A stretch of DNA of 64,000 nucleotides from positions 2,852,001-2,916,000 of the forward strand of contig NZ_CP007139.1 of assembly GCF_000724625.1 (NCBI RefSeq), read 5' to 3'. Origin of the DNA: Fimbriimonas ginsengisoli Gsoil 348. Its GTDB lineage: Bacteria > Armatimonadota > Fimbriimonadia > Fimbriimonadales > Fimbriimonadaceae. Position 1 is the first letter of the stretch. Each line of letters opens with the position of its first letter. The translations under genes were made by a program, and so were the position numbers. The notes beneath the pieces were generated by a model, which was not told the DNA's origin, did not search any database, and saw nothing but the letters and a program-made list of their open reading frames with translations. Of the stretch, positions 47,436-56,722 are shown piece by piece.

Positions 47436-50400
47436 TCAGATGGTCGGTCCGTAGTAGTGCTCGCTGAATTGGCGGCACTGCCAAAGCTGCTCCGCGGCCT
47501 CATCCTCGGTAGCGCCGATCAGCTCCTCACACTTCGGACAGTAGTAGCCGTCCTGCTCGAAGACGTCACCCTCGTCGCGCAGCCGTCCTTTCGCCCGGAA
47601 AAGCATGTGCTTTCGTTCGGGAGTGATCTGGACGACCTTCACGAGGGCGCGCTTTAGCCGCTCATCGGATCGCAGGTAATCGGTAAGGTACTTGCCGATC
47701 TGGTCGTTGTCGGTGAGCGCGCGGCCGAGCTTCTTCGTGCCGTAAGCGTCGACGAGACCCTGAACGAACTCGACGTCGTTCGACTCCGCCCGCTTGCTTT
47801 CGATCTTCTCCCGCAGCCTCGTCTCCATATCGACGGGCATCTGCTTGCCCGTCACGTCGCGCTGGTCGCGCCCGTATTTGCGGCTTGCCAGCTCGATGCT
47901 CGTGGGGAGTTGGAATGTGATCGGCTCGCGGAACCCTTCGGCGGGCGTCTCGACCTCGAGGAAGCTGTTTCGGATCTTCGCGAAGTTCAGCATCACCGCC
48001 ATCGCGAGTGTCGGCGCCAGCCGGAGGTCCGACGGGCTCGGCGGAACCGGCGGAAGCCGCCACGCGATGTCCTTGCGGGTGTGGAACGTGGGGAAGTCGT
48101 TGCTCTGGGCTTCGGCCAGGCTGCCGGGACCGCTGATCTCCGTGCATGCGCTCAGGGGGAATCCGAGCGAGTGGCGGATGAGGATCACGCGGTACTTCTC
48201 CGGCGAATCCTGTTCCTTCCACTCTCCCGCGCCTAGGGATTGCAGCGTGCCGGCAAAATCCTGGCGCCGGGGGCTCTGCGGCAGGAGCACGGAGAGCTTT
48301 TCGACCAGGGCTTCGCGCGCCCCGGCGTTGGCATAGTCCATGCTCACGTCCAAGTACGAGGAGCACAGCGAGACGAGCTGCGCGATGCTCGTGCGTCGCG
48401 AGTCGTTCGAGTGGTGCTGCCGATACCAGCGGTCGAGCACGTTTTCCTGAAGGATCGGCTCGAAGATGGCCCGGGAGACGCTGGTGAGCGCCTGCTCGTA
48501 AACCTCGGGGACTTGCGCCTCGTCGTTCGTTTGCCGGTTCCGGCGTAGCCAATCCTCTTGGACGCTCGCCCCTTCCAGGTTCACGTCCGCCACGAGCTGG
48601 GTGCGCAGCTCTCCGTTGTCCAGGGCGGCGACGATGTCCCTAAAGCACTCGGCCTCACCGATGGTCCAACCCCGTTGGTTTACGCGATCGTCCAGGACCT
48701 TGGTGTACTCCTCGAAGACGGTACCGTTTCCGCCTGCGTCCGCCTCCGGGTCGAACAGGACGATCCCTTGAGTGGAGACCGGCTGGCGCGAGATCTGGCG
48801 CTGTTTGGAGTCGAGTTCCTCGGCAAGAGCTTGTAATCGCGTGGACGCCGCCTCCAGCTTACGGACCGGGCCGTCCAATTTGGACGCGAGTAGCTTCGCG
48901 AGCCCATCCGCCTTCGTGCCGTCCGGCCGCTGGCTATCCACGAAGTGGCGCATCACCTCCATGTCGAGGCGGCTCTTGAACTCCTCGACCAGCGCCTGCG
49001 TGAGCTGCGCGATCAACGACTCCTTGTTGGAGCTCTTCACGCCCAGGAACCTCGAGAGCGTCGTGGGCTCGGCCTTCGTCAGTTCGTCAAGCACCTTTTC
49101 GGCGGTGCTCGCCTTAAGCTGCCCCAGCGAGGCGCCGGCCATCGCGTAGAGCGCCTTCTGGCTTTCCAGCAGGGCGCGGTGGCATGCGACGGGGCCGGCG
49201 TCCATGCTCATGAGGTTGCGCTTGACCCACTCCTTGATCCCGTCGCCGAATCCCGCGCCGAACGACTGGGCGGCCTTCCCCAACAGCGCCGGCACGCTGC
49301 CCGCGCCGGGCCAGTCGGCAGCAGTGGGTAACACGACGAACGACTCCCGAAGGTTCCGAATGTCCTGCCGCGCCTGCGTCGGATTCGTGCGGGCCATCTC
49401 GGCGATCTGGCGGATCCGCGTCTCGACGAGATTCCACAAGCCACCGGATTGCGATCCCGCGATCCGTGCGTAGATCGACTCCCAAGTGATCCCAAGATCG
49501 GCCTGAAGTTTGGCTACCTGCGTCTCGTCGGTCATGCACCAAGCTTTCAGCGCCTTGGCGGCCAGCCGTTTGGAACAAGCCTCGACGATGCGGATGGCCG
49601 GGAACTCCAAGTACGCGAGTCCCACCGTTGAAAACTCGTAGGCCGAGTTCCCACTCGCCAACGGCGCGATGTCCGCCCGGGTGCCCGCTGTCCCGGTTTG
49701 CGGGGCGACGATGTTCAGGAAGACGACGTCCGCGATGGAGGAGTTCAGCGCTTCGAGGTTGTTGCGCTCCTGCCGGGGCATCAACAAGTAGATTTGGCTA
49801 TAGGGGCGGTCCCCGCTCCGTTGAACCGACTTATCCGCGTAGTAGATCGGCGGATCGTTCGGGTCCATGAGCGAGTAGTGATTCAGCTCGACGAGGCTGG
49901 TGTAAGCGTTCTTCTTGAGCCTTTGGCTCCCCAGGCTAGGCCTGGGAAGGGAGAACATTGCGATCATATCGTCGCCGCTGTGCCCCGAAAGCTTCTTGAT
50001 GAGCAGCCCGAAATCGGGCGAGATACCGCCGGAGGTTCCGCCGCAGAGCGAGCCGACGACGAAGAAGTTAATGTTGTCCTGACGGCCGGACCGGCTAGCG
50101 TTTTGGAAGGTGATGGACGGCGCGGTTCCGTCTCGAAGTTGCCCCAAAACGCTCTCCGCTTGCGTCGCGGAAAGGGGCCGGATTTGGTTCACAAGGTCCG
50201 AGAGCTTTGCCTTTACCCGCTCGAAGTTGCGCGAGTACATCAGAGCGACCCGGCCGACCATTCGGATGTTGCCGGCGCCGGCGGAGATTTGCGAGTTGGG
50301 GAGCTTTTGAAGCGTGCCCTTGTGCGACCACTCGCTCAGGCGGATCGTCTCGTCGTGCCGCTCGGGCGTCTTCGCGAGCGAATCCCAATCCGAGGACTCG

Positions 50401-50612
50401 ATCGCCAGATGAATCTGAGCACCGGCCTGATCGATCGTCATCGGTTCGTTGACGTCGGTCTCGATGCACAGGAATTTCACCCATGGCACTTGGTCCAGGG
50501 AGCCGTATTCCCATCGGAGGCGATCCGCGATCTCGTTGCAAATCTGCGTTCCAGTGCTGCCCAGGCCGACGACGATGGTTTTGTTAACGGTGATTGGAGT
50601 TGGGGATGGCAT
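47436..50612 (-). CDS. Tubulin/FtsZ-superfamily GTPase (Tubulin_2-like) with zinc-ribbon tail
   Basis: 1058 residues. The N-terminal nucleotide loop is IVVGLGSTGTQICNEIADR (13-31), and the tubulin signature appears as SLCGGTSGGISPDFG (188-202), the counterpart of GGGTGSG. An Asn-rich loop and a long helical C-terminal region (about 400-1000) follow, far longer than FtsZ. Near the end CPKCEELIG and a single later Cys suggest half of a zinc ribbon. Families of this type (FtsZl, described by Makarova and Koonin) are linked to VWA membrane proteins and predicted to act in membrane remodelling. Third gene of the operon, 4 bases after a small membrane protein. Confidence 0.88.
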   Translation of the reverse strand: MPSPTPITVNKTIVVGLGSTGTQICNEIADRLRWEYGSLDQVPWVKFLCIETDVNEPMTIDQAGAQIHLAIESSDWDSLAKTPERHDETIRLSEWSHKGTLQKLPNSQISAGAGNIRMVGRVALMYSRNFERVKAKLSDLVNQIRPLSATQAESVLGQLRDGTAPSITFQNASRSGRQDNINFFVVGSLCGGTSGGISPDFGLLIKKLSGHSGDDMIAMFSLPRPSLGSQRLKKNAYTSLVELNHYSLMDPNDPPIYYADKSVQRSGDRPYSQIYLLMPRQERNNLEALNSSIADVVFLNIVAPQTGTAGTRADIAPLASGNSAYEFSTVGLAYLEFPAIRIVEACSKRLAAKALKAWCMTDETQVAKLQADLGITWESIYARIAGSQSGGLWNLVETRIRQIAEMARTNPTQARQDIRNLRESFVVLPTAADWPGAGSVPALLGKAAQSFGAGFGDGIKEWVKRNLMSMDAGPVACHRALLESQKALYAMAGASLGQLKASTAEKVLDELTKAEPTTLSRFLGVKSSNKESLIAQLTQALVEEFKSRLDMEVMRHFVDSQRPDGTKADGLAKLLASKLDGPVRKLEAASTRLQALAEELDSKQRQISRQPVSTQGIVLFDPEADAGGNGTVFEEYTKVLDDRVNQRGWTIGEAECFRDIVAALDNGELRTQLVADVNLEGASVQEDWLRRNRQTNDEAQVPEVYEQALTSVSRAIFEPILQENVLDRWYRQHHSNDSRRTSIAQLVSLCSSYLDVSMDYANAGAREALVEKLSVLLPQSPRRQDFAGTLQSLGAGEWKEQDSPEKYRVILIRHSLGFPLSACTEISGPGSLAEAQSNDFPTFHTRKDIAWRLPPVPPSPSDLRLAPTLAMAVMLNFAKIRNSFLEVETPAEGFREPITFQLPTSIELASRKYGRDQRDVTGKQMPVDMETRLREKIESKRAESNDVEFVQGLVDAYGTKKLGRALTDNDQIGKYLTDYLRSDERLKRALVKVVQITPERKHMLFRAKGRLRDEGDVFEQDGYYCPKCEELIGATEDEAAEQLWQCRQFSEHYYGPTI

Positions 50613-50616
50613 GGAC

Positions 50617-50925
50617 CTAACCTCGCGAGGACTTAATCAACATGAACGCGCCCGGTAAGATCGCGGAAGCGGAGACCGAGGCGGCGAAGAACCCGAGATC
50701 GGGGAGGCAAAGAAGCAGAGCGAAGAGGATCGTGAGCGCGAGGGTCACAAAAAGGCCCGTGACCGAGGCCTTTCGCGCAGCCGGGCCCTCGTAACTTCCT
50801 CCGTCCACCATCGCGTTCGCGATAAGCCCTGCGCTAAGCCTCCAAATAATCAGGCCCAGAACCGCAAAGACGATGACGATGGCCGATTTGGGAACCGACG
50901 ATAAGAAGTTCTTGTAAACGTCCAT
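50617..50925 (-). CDS. Small membrane protein of the tubulin operon
   Basis: 102 residues with two strong membrane helices: AIVIVFAVLGLIIWRLSAGLIA (15-36) and VTGLFVTLALTILFALLLCL (about 55-74), then a third weaker hydrophobic stretch. The short loop NAMVDGGSYEGPAARK carries charges. No family is recognised. It is 3 bases after the upstream VWA-like gene and 4 before the tubulin-like gene, so expression is tightly linked; it may anchor the filament to the membrane. Confidence 0.75.
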   Translation of the reverse strand: MDVYKNFLSSVPKSAIVIVFAVLGLIIWRLSAGLIANAMVDGGSYEGPAARKASVTGLFVTLALTILFALLLCLPDLGFFAASVSASAILPGAFMLIKSSRG

Positions 50926-50928
50926 TAG

Positions 50929-52287
50929 CTAGCTACTCAGGATCTCGACCTTTATCGGTACTTCCACGTTGGTGGGAGGCAGCAACGGCTGGGGTCGGTG
51001 TTCGACCTCGAACACGATCTCCCCGACGAATCCAACTTCGAGAGAGATATCGCCGGCAACGGTCTCGAGCGACTTACGGATAATCCGGGACTGTTCTGCG
51101 GTGATTCGAATTTCATTTCCTTCGTACAGGAACGTCGCCACCTTCAGCGGAGGAATGCCGACGATCTGCACCAGATTGGGAGAATCACCCGGATATCCTT
51201 GTCCGACGATCGTACAAACCGCATCTGCTTCTTGCTTGTTCACGAGATCGAAGGTGATATCCTTCACCTTAAGGTACCGAGGCTTCTTGATGGGCCTCGT
51301 CCTCAGCAATGTCCAAGCAATTGCGGCGACGACCGCAAGAGACGCGATTACGGTCGCGATGATCGCCGCTTTGTTGTCTGGCTCAGGCGGCGTCCGCATC
51401 TGGGGTCCTGGCCCCGGCCCTGGGTTTGGGTCACCCGGTTTCGTAGGAGTCTGAACAGGGTAATCGGCTTGCTTGACTCGCTCGAACGCCTCCTGAATTG
51501 CCGGACGTGGCGAAGCGAGCGGCTCCCCCGAGAAATCGCCTCTCACGAGGAGCAGCGCATCCAGCGTGCGGTCGAAGGATCTGCCTTTCTCGGTAAAGCG
51601 AAAAGGTAGTTTGAGGGAGGCTTGTCCCGGATCGACCCGCTCGATAGGGAAGGCCCGGATCGCCTCCACATATGCCGCGTCTTTCTCCCCCACGAAAGGA
51701 GCGGCCAAACCCGCTCCTTCTCCGACCTGGCTCTTGATCTCCGGAGCGATCAAGACGACGATGCTGTTCCGGCCCGGGGATGCCAATTGGCATAAGTCGA
51801 TAACCGCGCGTTCCGTATCGTGTCCAAGGTTCTGGCGGTTGTCCGGCGTGCCGGGCATCATCGTCCAGATATCTCCGACCGACGAGTCCTTCCCGGGTTT
51901 GACCTCGACCGACTGAGGTGCTCCGTTCACTGACCAAACGTTCGCCTGGAACCCACGGATCGAAACGGTGTCGCCGGGCTCCAGAAGCCCCTCGCAGAGT
52001 GTCCAAACGATCTCTTGCGCGGCGTTGCGGTTGACCGCGTCGGTATTGAAATGGCCCGTACTCAACCCGATGACCAGGTTGATCCGTGTCCGGCCGAGGT
52101 CGCTCCTCCGCCGGCGAACGGCCGTGTCGATCGCCGACGCGATCTTATGTGCCGATCCCTTGCAAGAATCGAAGTCCGTGACCGTTTGCGCACGTGATCG
52201 GGCGGGGGCCCCAAAAAAGATGGCGAGAACTGCGCCGAAAAGGATTGCACCGCGGAGGGTACAGAAGGAGCGGTCAGAATCGGTCAC
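50929..52287 (-). CDS. VWA-like secreted/membrane protein, first gene of the tubulin operon
   Basis: 452 residues beginning with GTG at 52287. Signal region GAILFGAVLAIFFGAPARSRAQ. The extracytoplasmic domain has a VWA-like order (INLVIGLSTGHF for the MIDAS strand, but with Leu-Ser-Thr instead of Asp-x-Ser-x-Ser, and SIVVLIAPEIKSQ for a later strand), so metal binding is doubtful. A Pro/Gly linker (PGPGPGPQ) leads to a membrane helix (ATVIASLAVVAAIAWTLL) and a beta-rich cytoplasmic domain. It is the promoter-proximal gene, with a TATAAT box 7 bases upstream. Confidence 0.8.
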   Translation of the reverse strand: MTDSDRSFCTLRGAILFGAVLAIFFGAPARSRAQTVTDFDSCKGSAHKIASAIDTAVRRRRSDLGRTRINLVIGLSTGHFNTDAVNRNAAQEIVWTLCEGLLEPGDTVSIRGFQANVWSVNGAPQSVEVKPGKDSSVGDIWTMMPGTPDNRQNLGHDTERAVIDLCQLASPGRNSIVVLIAPEIKSQVGEGAGLAAPFVGEKDAAYVEAIRAFPIERVDPGQASLKLPFRFTEKGRSFDRTLDALLLVRGDFSGEPLASPRPAIQEAFERVKQADYPVQTPTKPGDPNPGPGPGPQMRTPPEPDNKAAIIATVIASLAVVAAIAWTLLRTRPIKKPRYLKVKDITFDLVNKQEADAVCTIVGQGYPGDSPNLVQIVGIPPLKVATFLYEGNEIRITAEQSRIIRKSLETVAGDISLEVGFVGEIVFEVEHRPQPLLPPTNVEVPIKVEILSS

Positions 52288-52293
52288 CCGATC

Positions 52294-52299
52294 ATTATA
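52294..52299 (-). promoter_or_regulatory. -10 box (TATAAT) giving a leaderless start
   Basis: A perfect TATAAT on the minus strand ends 6 bases before the GTG codon at 52287. Transcription would then start at or next to the start codon, so the operon mRNA is probably leaderless. A clear -35 is not seen at 17 bases, although TTGAAG occurs at 20 bases. Confidence 0.5.
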
Positions 52300-52801
52300 G
52301 ACAATGGACGGACAACATCCTTCAACTGTACACTTTAACCAAGTAACAGAAGAAAGAGCCTGCAGAAGACATCAACCCCCCTTTCCTTTGAGCCGTCTTT
52401 GGTCAAGGTAATCGCGGGAGGGGCCACCGAAGCGGCAAATTCCAAGACATCCTTCGGTGAGCGTTTCCCCGGATGGCCCGCAACCAAATGATTGCGGGAG
52501 ATGTTGTCAGATGCCCCGTCAAGGATGCTTCCCAAGTTCCCTTGAAGGGCCTGACGGAGCGATCAAAACCTACGAAGACTTGCCGCTGATGCGTCGGCCT
52601 GAACCGCGGAGAGCTACAGCCTTGAGAGTCGCCATCGGCGAAGATGCTTCTAACAAGCGTCACATGCGAGCCCCCAATCGAGACCGGGATTGAATGATTG
52701 GTCAAGCTCAACGACCAGACAGGGACGTCGCAGCGAGGGAATCGTCCGCGGATGGGACTGGCCAAAGGTTTCCGGTCCAAGTCAGACTGGGTTGGGCCCT
52801 C
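52300..52801. other. Divergent intergenic region without a supported gene
   Basis: About 500 bases between the tubulin operon and the Crp/Fnr gene. It includes a CCCGCAA/TTGCGGG hairpin (52478-52499) and TTGA-N8-TCAA around 52692-52707, too wide for a standard Fnr box. Short frames on both strands lack family features or ribosome sites. Confidence 0.4.
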
Positions 52802-53467
52802 ATGGAAATCAAAGCTGCTCTCCAACATGTTTCCGTCTTCGCCAAGCTGAATGACCAAAGTCTTGCTGGGCTCGCGGAACATTCCGAGGTGCGCGGATAC
52901 GAAACAGGAGATTTCATTCTGACGGAGCGCGCGAAGGGATCATCGCTGGTGGTGCTCCTGAGCGGACGGGTAGGAGTTCAGCGACAGACGGGGACAGGGC
53001 GTACGGTCCTGATCACCCTCCGAAAAGCGGGAGATCACTTAGGAGAAATGAGCCTGCTAGATGGCCAAGGCCACTCGGCGGACGTGGTTGCGCTGGAGTA
53101 TTGCCTAGTCGTTCTGGTCCCTCGGGAAGCGTTCCTAGAAGTGCTCCACCAAAACACGGACGTGGCGGTCGAGGTCATCAAGGCGCTCACGGCGCGACTG
53201 CGCGAGCAGACGGGCGACCTTACCCGCGCGAAGAGCCTTGACGTAATGGGGCGTGTCTGCTCGGCGCTTGTGGAACTTGCCGACGGTAAGGGCGAAATTC
53301 GCGGCGTGACCCAGCAGCACCTTGCCAACCAAACCGGCGCTACCCGGGAGTCCGTCAACCGAACTCTCCAATTGCTAAAGGAGGCGGGTCATATCGAGCA
53401 AGACAGAGGTTTCATTCGAGTGCTTCACGCTCGCGCTTTGCGCGAAAGGGCCGAAGACTTTGGCTAG
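52802..53467 (+). CDS. Crp/Fnr-family transcriptional regulator
   Basis: 221 residues from the ATG at 52802; an in-frame ATG at 52694 adds 36 residues of no recognisable domain. The cyclic-nucleotide-binding-like barrel shows GDFILTERAKGSSLVVLLSGRVGV and GDHLGEMSLLDG. The C-terminal winged helix is VTQQHLANQTGATRESVNRTL. The barrel has no FNR-type Cys cluster, and the cAMP-contacting Arg is not evident, so the effector is unknown. It is divergent from the tubulin operon and could control it. Confidence 0.9.
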   Translation: MEIKAALQHVSVFAKLNDQSLAGLAEHSEVRGYETGDFILTERAKGSSLVVLLSGRVGVQRQTGTGRTVLITLRKAGDHLGEMSLLDGQGHSADVVALEYCLVVLVPREAFLEVLHQNTDVAVEVIKALTARLREQTGDLTRAKSLDVMGRVCSALVELADGKGEIRGVTQQHLANQTGATRESVNRTLQLLKEAGHIEQDRGFIRVLHARALRERAEDFG

Positions 53468-53566
53468 GCAAGCAGGAACGGCCGGACTTTTCCTCCGCTG
53501 AACGAGGTTCTCAGTACAAGATTAGAACTTCTGCCTGTATAGCGACATCGATGGTGAAAGCCTGGG

Positions 53567-56500
53567 TCATCGCCGCCAAATATGAACCTCGCCCGAAATC
53601 GTGGTGCCGACGAGACATCGATTGTCCAGCGTGAAGTGAACGTCGATGTAAGGCGATGTGGCTTCGCCAATGCTGGTTATCTCACGCCCGGTCGCGAAGT
53701 CCCATAGCTTAACGGTTTTATCGTAGCTACCGGTCGCGATCCGGCGTCCGTCGGGTGAAAGATCGATGCTCGCCACCGTTTGGCCGTGCCCGACCAAACG
53801 GGAAACGGTCCGGCCCGTACCGGCCTCAAGCACGCTCCCGGTATCGTCGTCGGCGGCGGTCAGCAGCCACCGGTCATTGGATGCGAAGCGGAGTTGGTAG
53901 ACACTCCAATAGTGAATGGTCGAAGACCATTGGATTTTCCAGGTATTCGTGTCGAACACCGTGACCGTCCCATCGATAAATCCCACCGCCAGGCTCCGCC
54001 GATCGTGACTGAGGGCGAAGGCGGAGGATTGAAGATCGAAGCGCACAGTCTTTACGAAAGCCTTGACCCGATCGTCCCAGATCCGCAGCCGGCGGAGGTC
54101 GGAAGCGATCAGAAGTCTGTTGCGATCCAGCCGCTTGACAACGGTTTGCGTTATCGATTCGTCTTTTGCTCGCAAAAGTTCACGGCCCGAAGCGACGTCA
54201 AGGATCTTGAACTCTTGTCGGCCGACCTGGCAAAACGCCAAGGCGCCATCCGAGTCGATTTTTGCCGGCCCGGGCGCTGGCGCGATAGGTAGTGCCTGAA
54301 AACCTGTGAGAACGGGAGCCCCGACGATCTTTCCACCCGTGAAGGCGGTCAGCCGGTCGCCACTCCACCCTATCGGTGACGTCTCCCACGGGGCGCTGCC
54401 GCCTATGGAGAAAGGCTGCTCGGCATCCGGCATTGCGAGATCGACAAGTCTTAATCGATCGTAGGAAAACGCGAGGTGACGCGAATCGGGAAAGAACAGG
54501 CAAGAGTTTGCGCCTCGGTAGATTCGGTACGAGTTCGGCCTGATCCCGTCCATCCGATCGACCCGGAGGATCCTGTTGTTGGCAACAGAAGACATCAATC
54601 GGCCATCAGGCGAAAACTTAATGATCGTTCCCACGCCCTGCTTGCCCGATTGACGCAGTCTTTTCCTTCCGCTCGGAAGGTCGTACGTGACCAAGTCGCC
54701 TGATAGCAGCACAGCAATCATAAAGCGACCGGAAGGGTGGACTCTGACGATATTCGTCCGATAGTCGCAATCCACCGTATGCAGAAGCTTCCATGTCTTG
54801 ACATCGATAAACAGAACGTGCCGGGGCTCCTTGTCCCCGGGGTGAACGGACGGGTACCGGCAAAGCCACACAAGCTGGCGGCCGTCTTGCGAAAACTCGA
54901 CATCCCACCAGTTGCCCGTCGATATCGCCGGTAATGCCAGCCGTCGAATTCTCCCTGTGTTCACGTCGAGAACTGAGAGCTTTCCGTCAAGACCCTCGCT
55001 TGCCATCCATCTACCATTCGGGGAGATCGCCTCGCCGTTCGGACTGAGCACATTCCAACCTAGAGACCGGACCAGATGGCCGTCTCGGGCATCCCTCAGT
55101 TGAGTCGAGGCGGGCTTCCCGCGCTCTTGAACGACAAACCTATCGTTACCGGCAAACTGAGCTATGGTGTCGTGACCAGGAACCTTGAAAGAGCGCATCT
55201 CGTGGAGGTCGCTTCCATCCAATAAGTGCACTCGGTCTCCCGTGCGGCTCAGAATCGTTTTTCCGTCGGGCGAGAGTTGGGGCCAATACGATCCGCGCGT
55301 CACGTCTGTGTGTGGCCCATTTCCAGTGACGCGTCGCGACCAAAAATCCCACTCCCAGCCTCTGGCCGGATTGAGAGAAATCCGCTGAAGGGTATGGGCC
55401 ATGCGCTCGGTTTGCCCTTCCGACCACAGCATCGGCATCAACTGCATTGAGGCGAGGTATGCCTCGTACTGCTCCCGGTTTCCGGCGAGCTTGGCGTCGC
55501 GAGCCAAACGGGCGTTGCTCCAGGCGAGGAACGCGAACCCGCCCACAACCGAGGCGGCCACGACGGTTGTTCGTAAGGCGCCCTTCCAGAACGCTCTCTT
55601 CTGTCTTCGGAGCTCCTGCCCGGGCATATTCTCTTTGATCCAGCCGGGGCCGAAGATCTGACGGTAGATTTCGTTGCGGACGGTGAGATGGCCGCTATCG
55701 AGCCGCGCGACGCCGCTCATTTTGATCCGCGCCGCGTGTGGGTTGCTCTCGTCGTCTTGGATTCCGCTCTTTAGGAGCTTGGCGTAAAGCGAAAGTGTGT
55801 CGGCTCTTTCTGCGTCTCCTACATTGGGGTCTCCACGGCCGAGGAGGCGGTTCCCCACGTCGGCGAGGTTGGTATCGGTCTCCCTGGCTCTTGCGTCCAA
55901 GTACCGCTCTCTGACTAGCTGGTCCACATCGACGCTCTTATGAGCCAGATCCGCACCAAGGGTCTGAGTGAGGAACGGGTGACCGCCCGTCCAGTGGAGG
56001 ATTCGTCGAATCAACTGCTCGGCCCCTCCTGTCGCGAGACCCTTGGTGAGCGCGCTTGCTTCCTCCTGCGTGAAGTCTCTGAGCTCCACTCTCCTCCCCA
56101 CGTTGAAAGGAGTGCTTCTGGGATCCCGGATGAGATCGCTCGGGAGCGCCGCACCCAGGAGACAGAACGTGAGGCGCGTAAGTGAAGCTTCGGAGGCTCT
56201 GCCGTTATGGAGCTGCCGAATCCCGGCGAACAGCTCATCGGTGGAGAAGGCAAGGGAGCGCACCGCGTCGATCTCGTCCAGCAGTACCACCAAGGGAGTT
56301 TCCTGAAGCGGAAGCGCCACTTCCTGCAGGAAAGAGAGGTAGCGCTGAGCCGGACCAAGCTCCTTGTGCTCTCTTAGAAACGCAACCGCCTGCGCCCTAA
56401 GATCCAGCACCCTTCCCGTTTCCGCCAGTAGCCCCGCGTACCACTGCTCCGCCGATACGTTAGCGCCCCCGATACGGGTGAGGTCCACAAAAGCCGTTCT

Positions 56501-56722
56501 AACTCCCCTTTCTTGCAGCCGAGCCACCGTTCGAACGGCCAGGGAAGACTTGCCCATCTGGCGGGAGTTCAGGACGTAGCAATACTCACCTGAAAGCAGC
56601 GCCTCGTAAAGCTCGCGGTCCGCCGACCGTTCCACGTAAGACGGAGACCCTGAGGGCACCGTCCCGCCCGAGACGAAAAACCCCCGCCCCGGATACGTCG
56701 ACGTGGCCGGCTCCAAGCTCAT
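53567..56722 (-). CDS. AAA-like ATPase with membrane helix and C-terminal WD40 propeller
   Basis: 1051 residues. The N-terminal P-loop domain (AAA-like, as found in cyanobacterial signalling proteins) has LNSRQMGKSSLAVRT (51-65) and Walker B PLVVLLDEIDAV (143-154). HWTGGHPFLTQTL is the typical sensor/winged-helix junction. One membrane helix (TVVAASVVGGFAFLAW, near 385) separates this from a WD40-like propeller ending with IDLSPDGRRIATGSYDKTVKLWDF. The start overlaps the stop of the decayed upstream paralog by 4 bases (ATGA). Such proteins are thought to be signalling or effector NTPases; the trigger is unknown. Confidence 0.85.
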   Translation of the reverse strand: MSLEPATSTYPGRGFFVSGGTVPSGSPSYVERSADRELYEALLSGEYCYVLNSRQMGKSSLAVRTVARLQERGVRTAFVDLTRIGGANVSAEQWYAGLLAETGRVLDLRAQAVAFLREHKELGPAQRYLSFLQEVALPLQETPLVVLLDEIDAVRSLAFSTDELFAGIRQLHNGRASEASLTRLTFCLLGAALPSDLIRDPRSTPFNVGRRVELRDFTQEEASALTKGLATGGAEQLIRRILHWTGGHPFLTQTLGADLAHKSVDVDQLVRERYLDARARETDTNLADVGNRLLGRGDPNVGDAERADTLSLYAKLLKSGIQDDESNPHAARIKMSGVARLDSGHLTVRNEIYRQIFGPGWIKENMPGQELRRQKRAFWKGALRTTVVAASVVGGFAFLAWSNARLARDAKLAGNREQYEAYLASMQLMPMLWSEGQTERMAHTLQRISLNPARGWEWDFWSRRVTGNGPHTDVTRGSYWPQLSPDGKTILSRTGDRVHLLDGSDLHEMRSFKVPGHDTIAQFAGNDRFVVQERGKPASTQLRDARDGHLVRSLGWNVLSPNGEAISPNGRWMASEGLDGKLSVLDVNTGRIRRLALPAISTGNWWDVEFSQDGRQLVWLCRYPSVHPGDKEPRHVLFIDVKTWKLLHTVDCDYRTNIVRVHPSGRFMIAVLLSGDLVTYDLPSGRKRLRQSGKQGVGTIIKFSPDGRLMSSVANNRILRVDRMDGIRPNSYRIYRGANSCLFFPDSRHLAFSYDRLRLVDLAMPDAEQPFSIGGSAPWETSPIGWSGDRLTAFTGGKIVGAPVLTGFQALPIAPAPGPAKIDSDGALAFCQVGRQEFKILDVASGRELLRAKDESITQTVVKRLDRNRLLIASDLRRLRIWDDRVKAFVKTVRFDLQSSAFALSHDRRSLAVGFIDGTVTVFDTNTWKIQWSSTIHYWSVYQLRFASNDRWLLTAADDDTGSVLEAGTGRTVSRLVGHGQTVASIDLSPDGRRIATGSYDKTVKLWDFATGREITSIGEATSPYIDVHFTLDNRCLVGTTISGEVHIWRR

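Noticed and set aside
52692-52707. Fnr-type box before the Crp/Fnr gene
   Set aside because: TTGA and TCAA are eight bases apart, against six in the normal site, and the regulator has no Fnr Cys cluster.
52403-52882. Possible 159-residue minus-strand gene upstream of the tubulin operon
   Set aside because: It overlaps the start of the Crp/Fnr gene, has no ribosome site or family pattern, and changes composition along its length.
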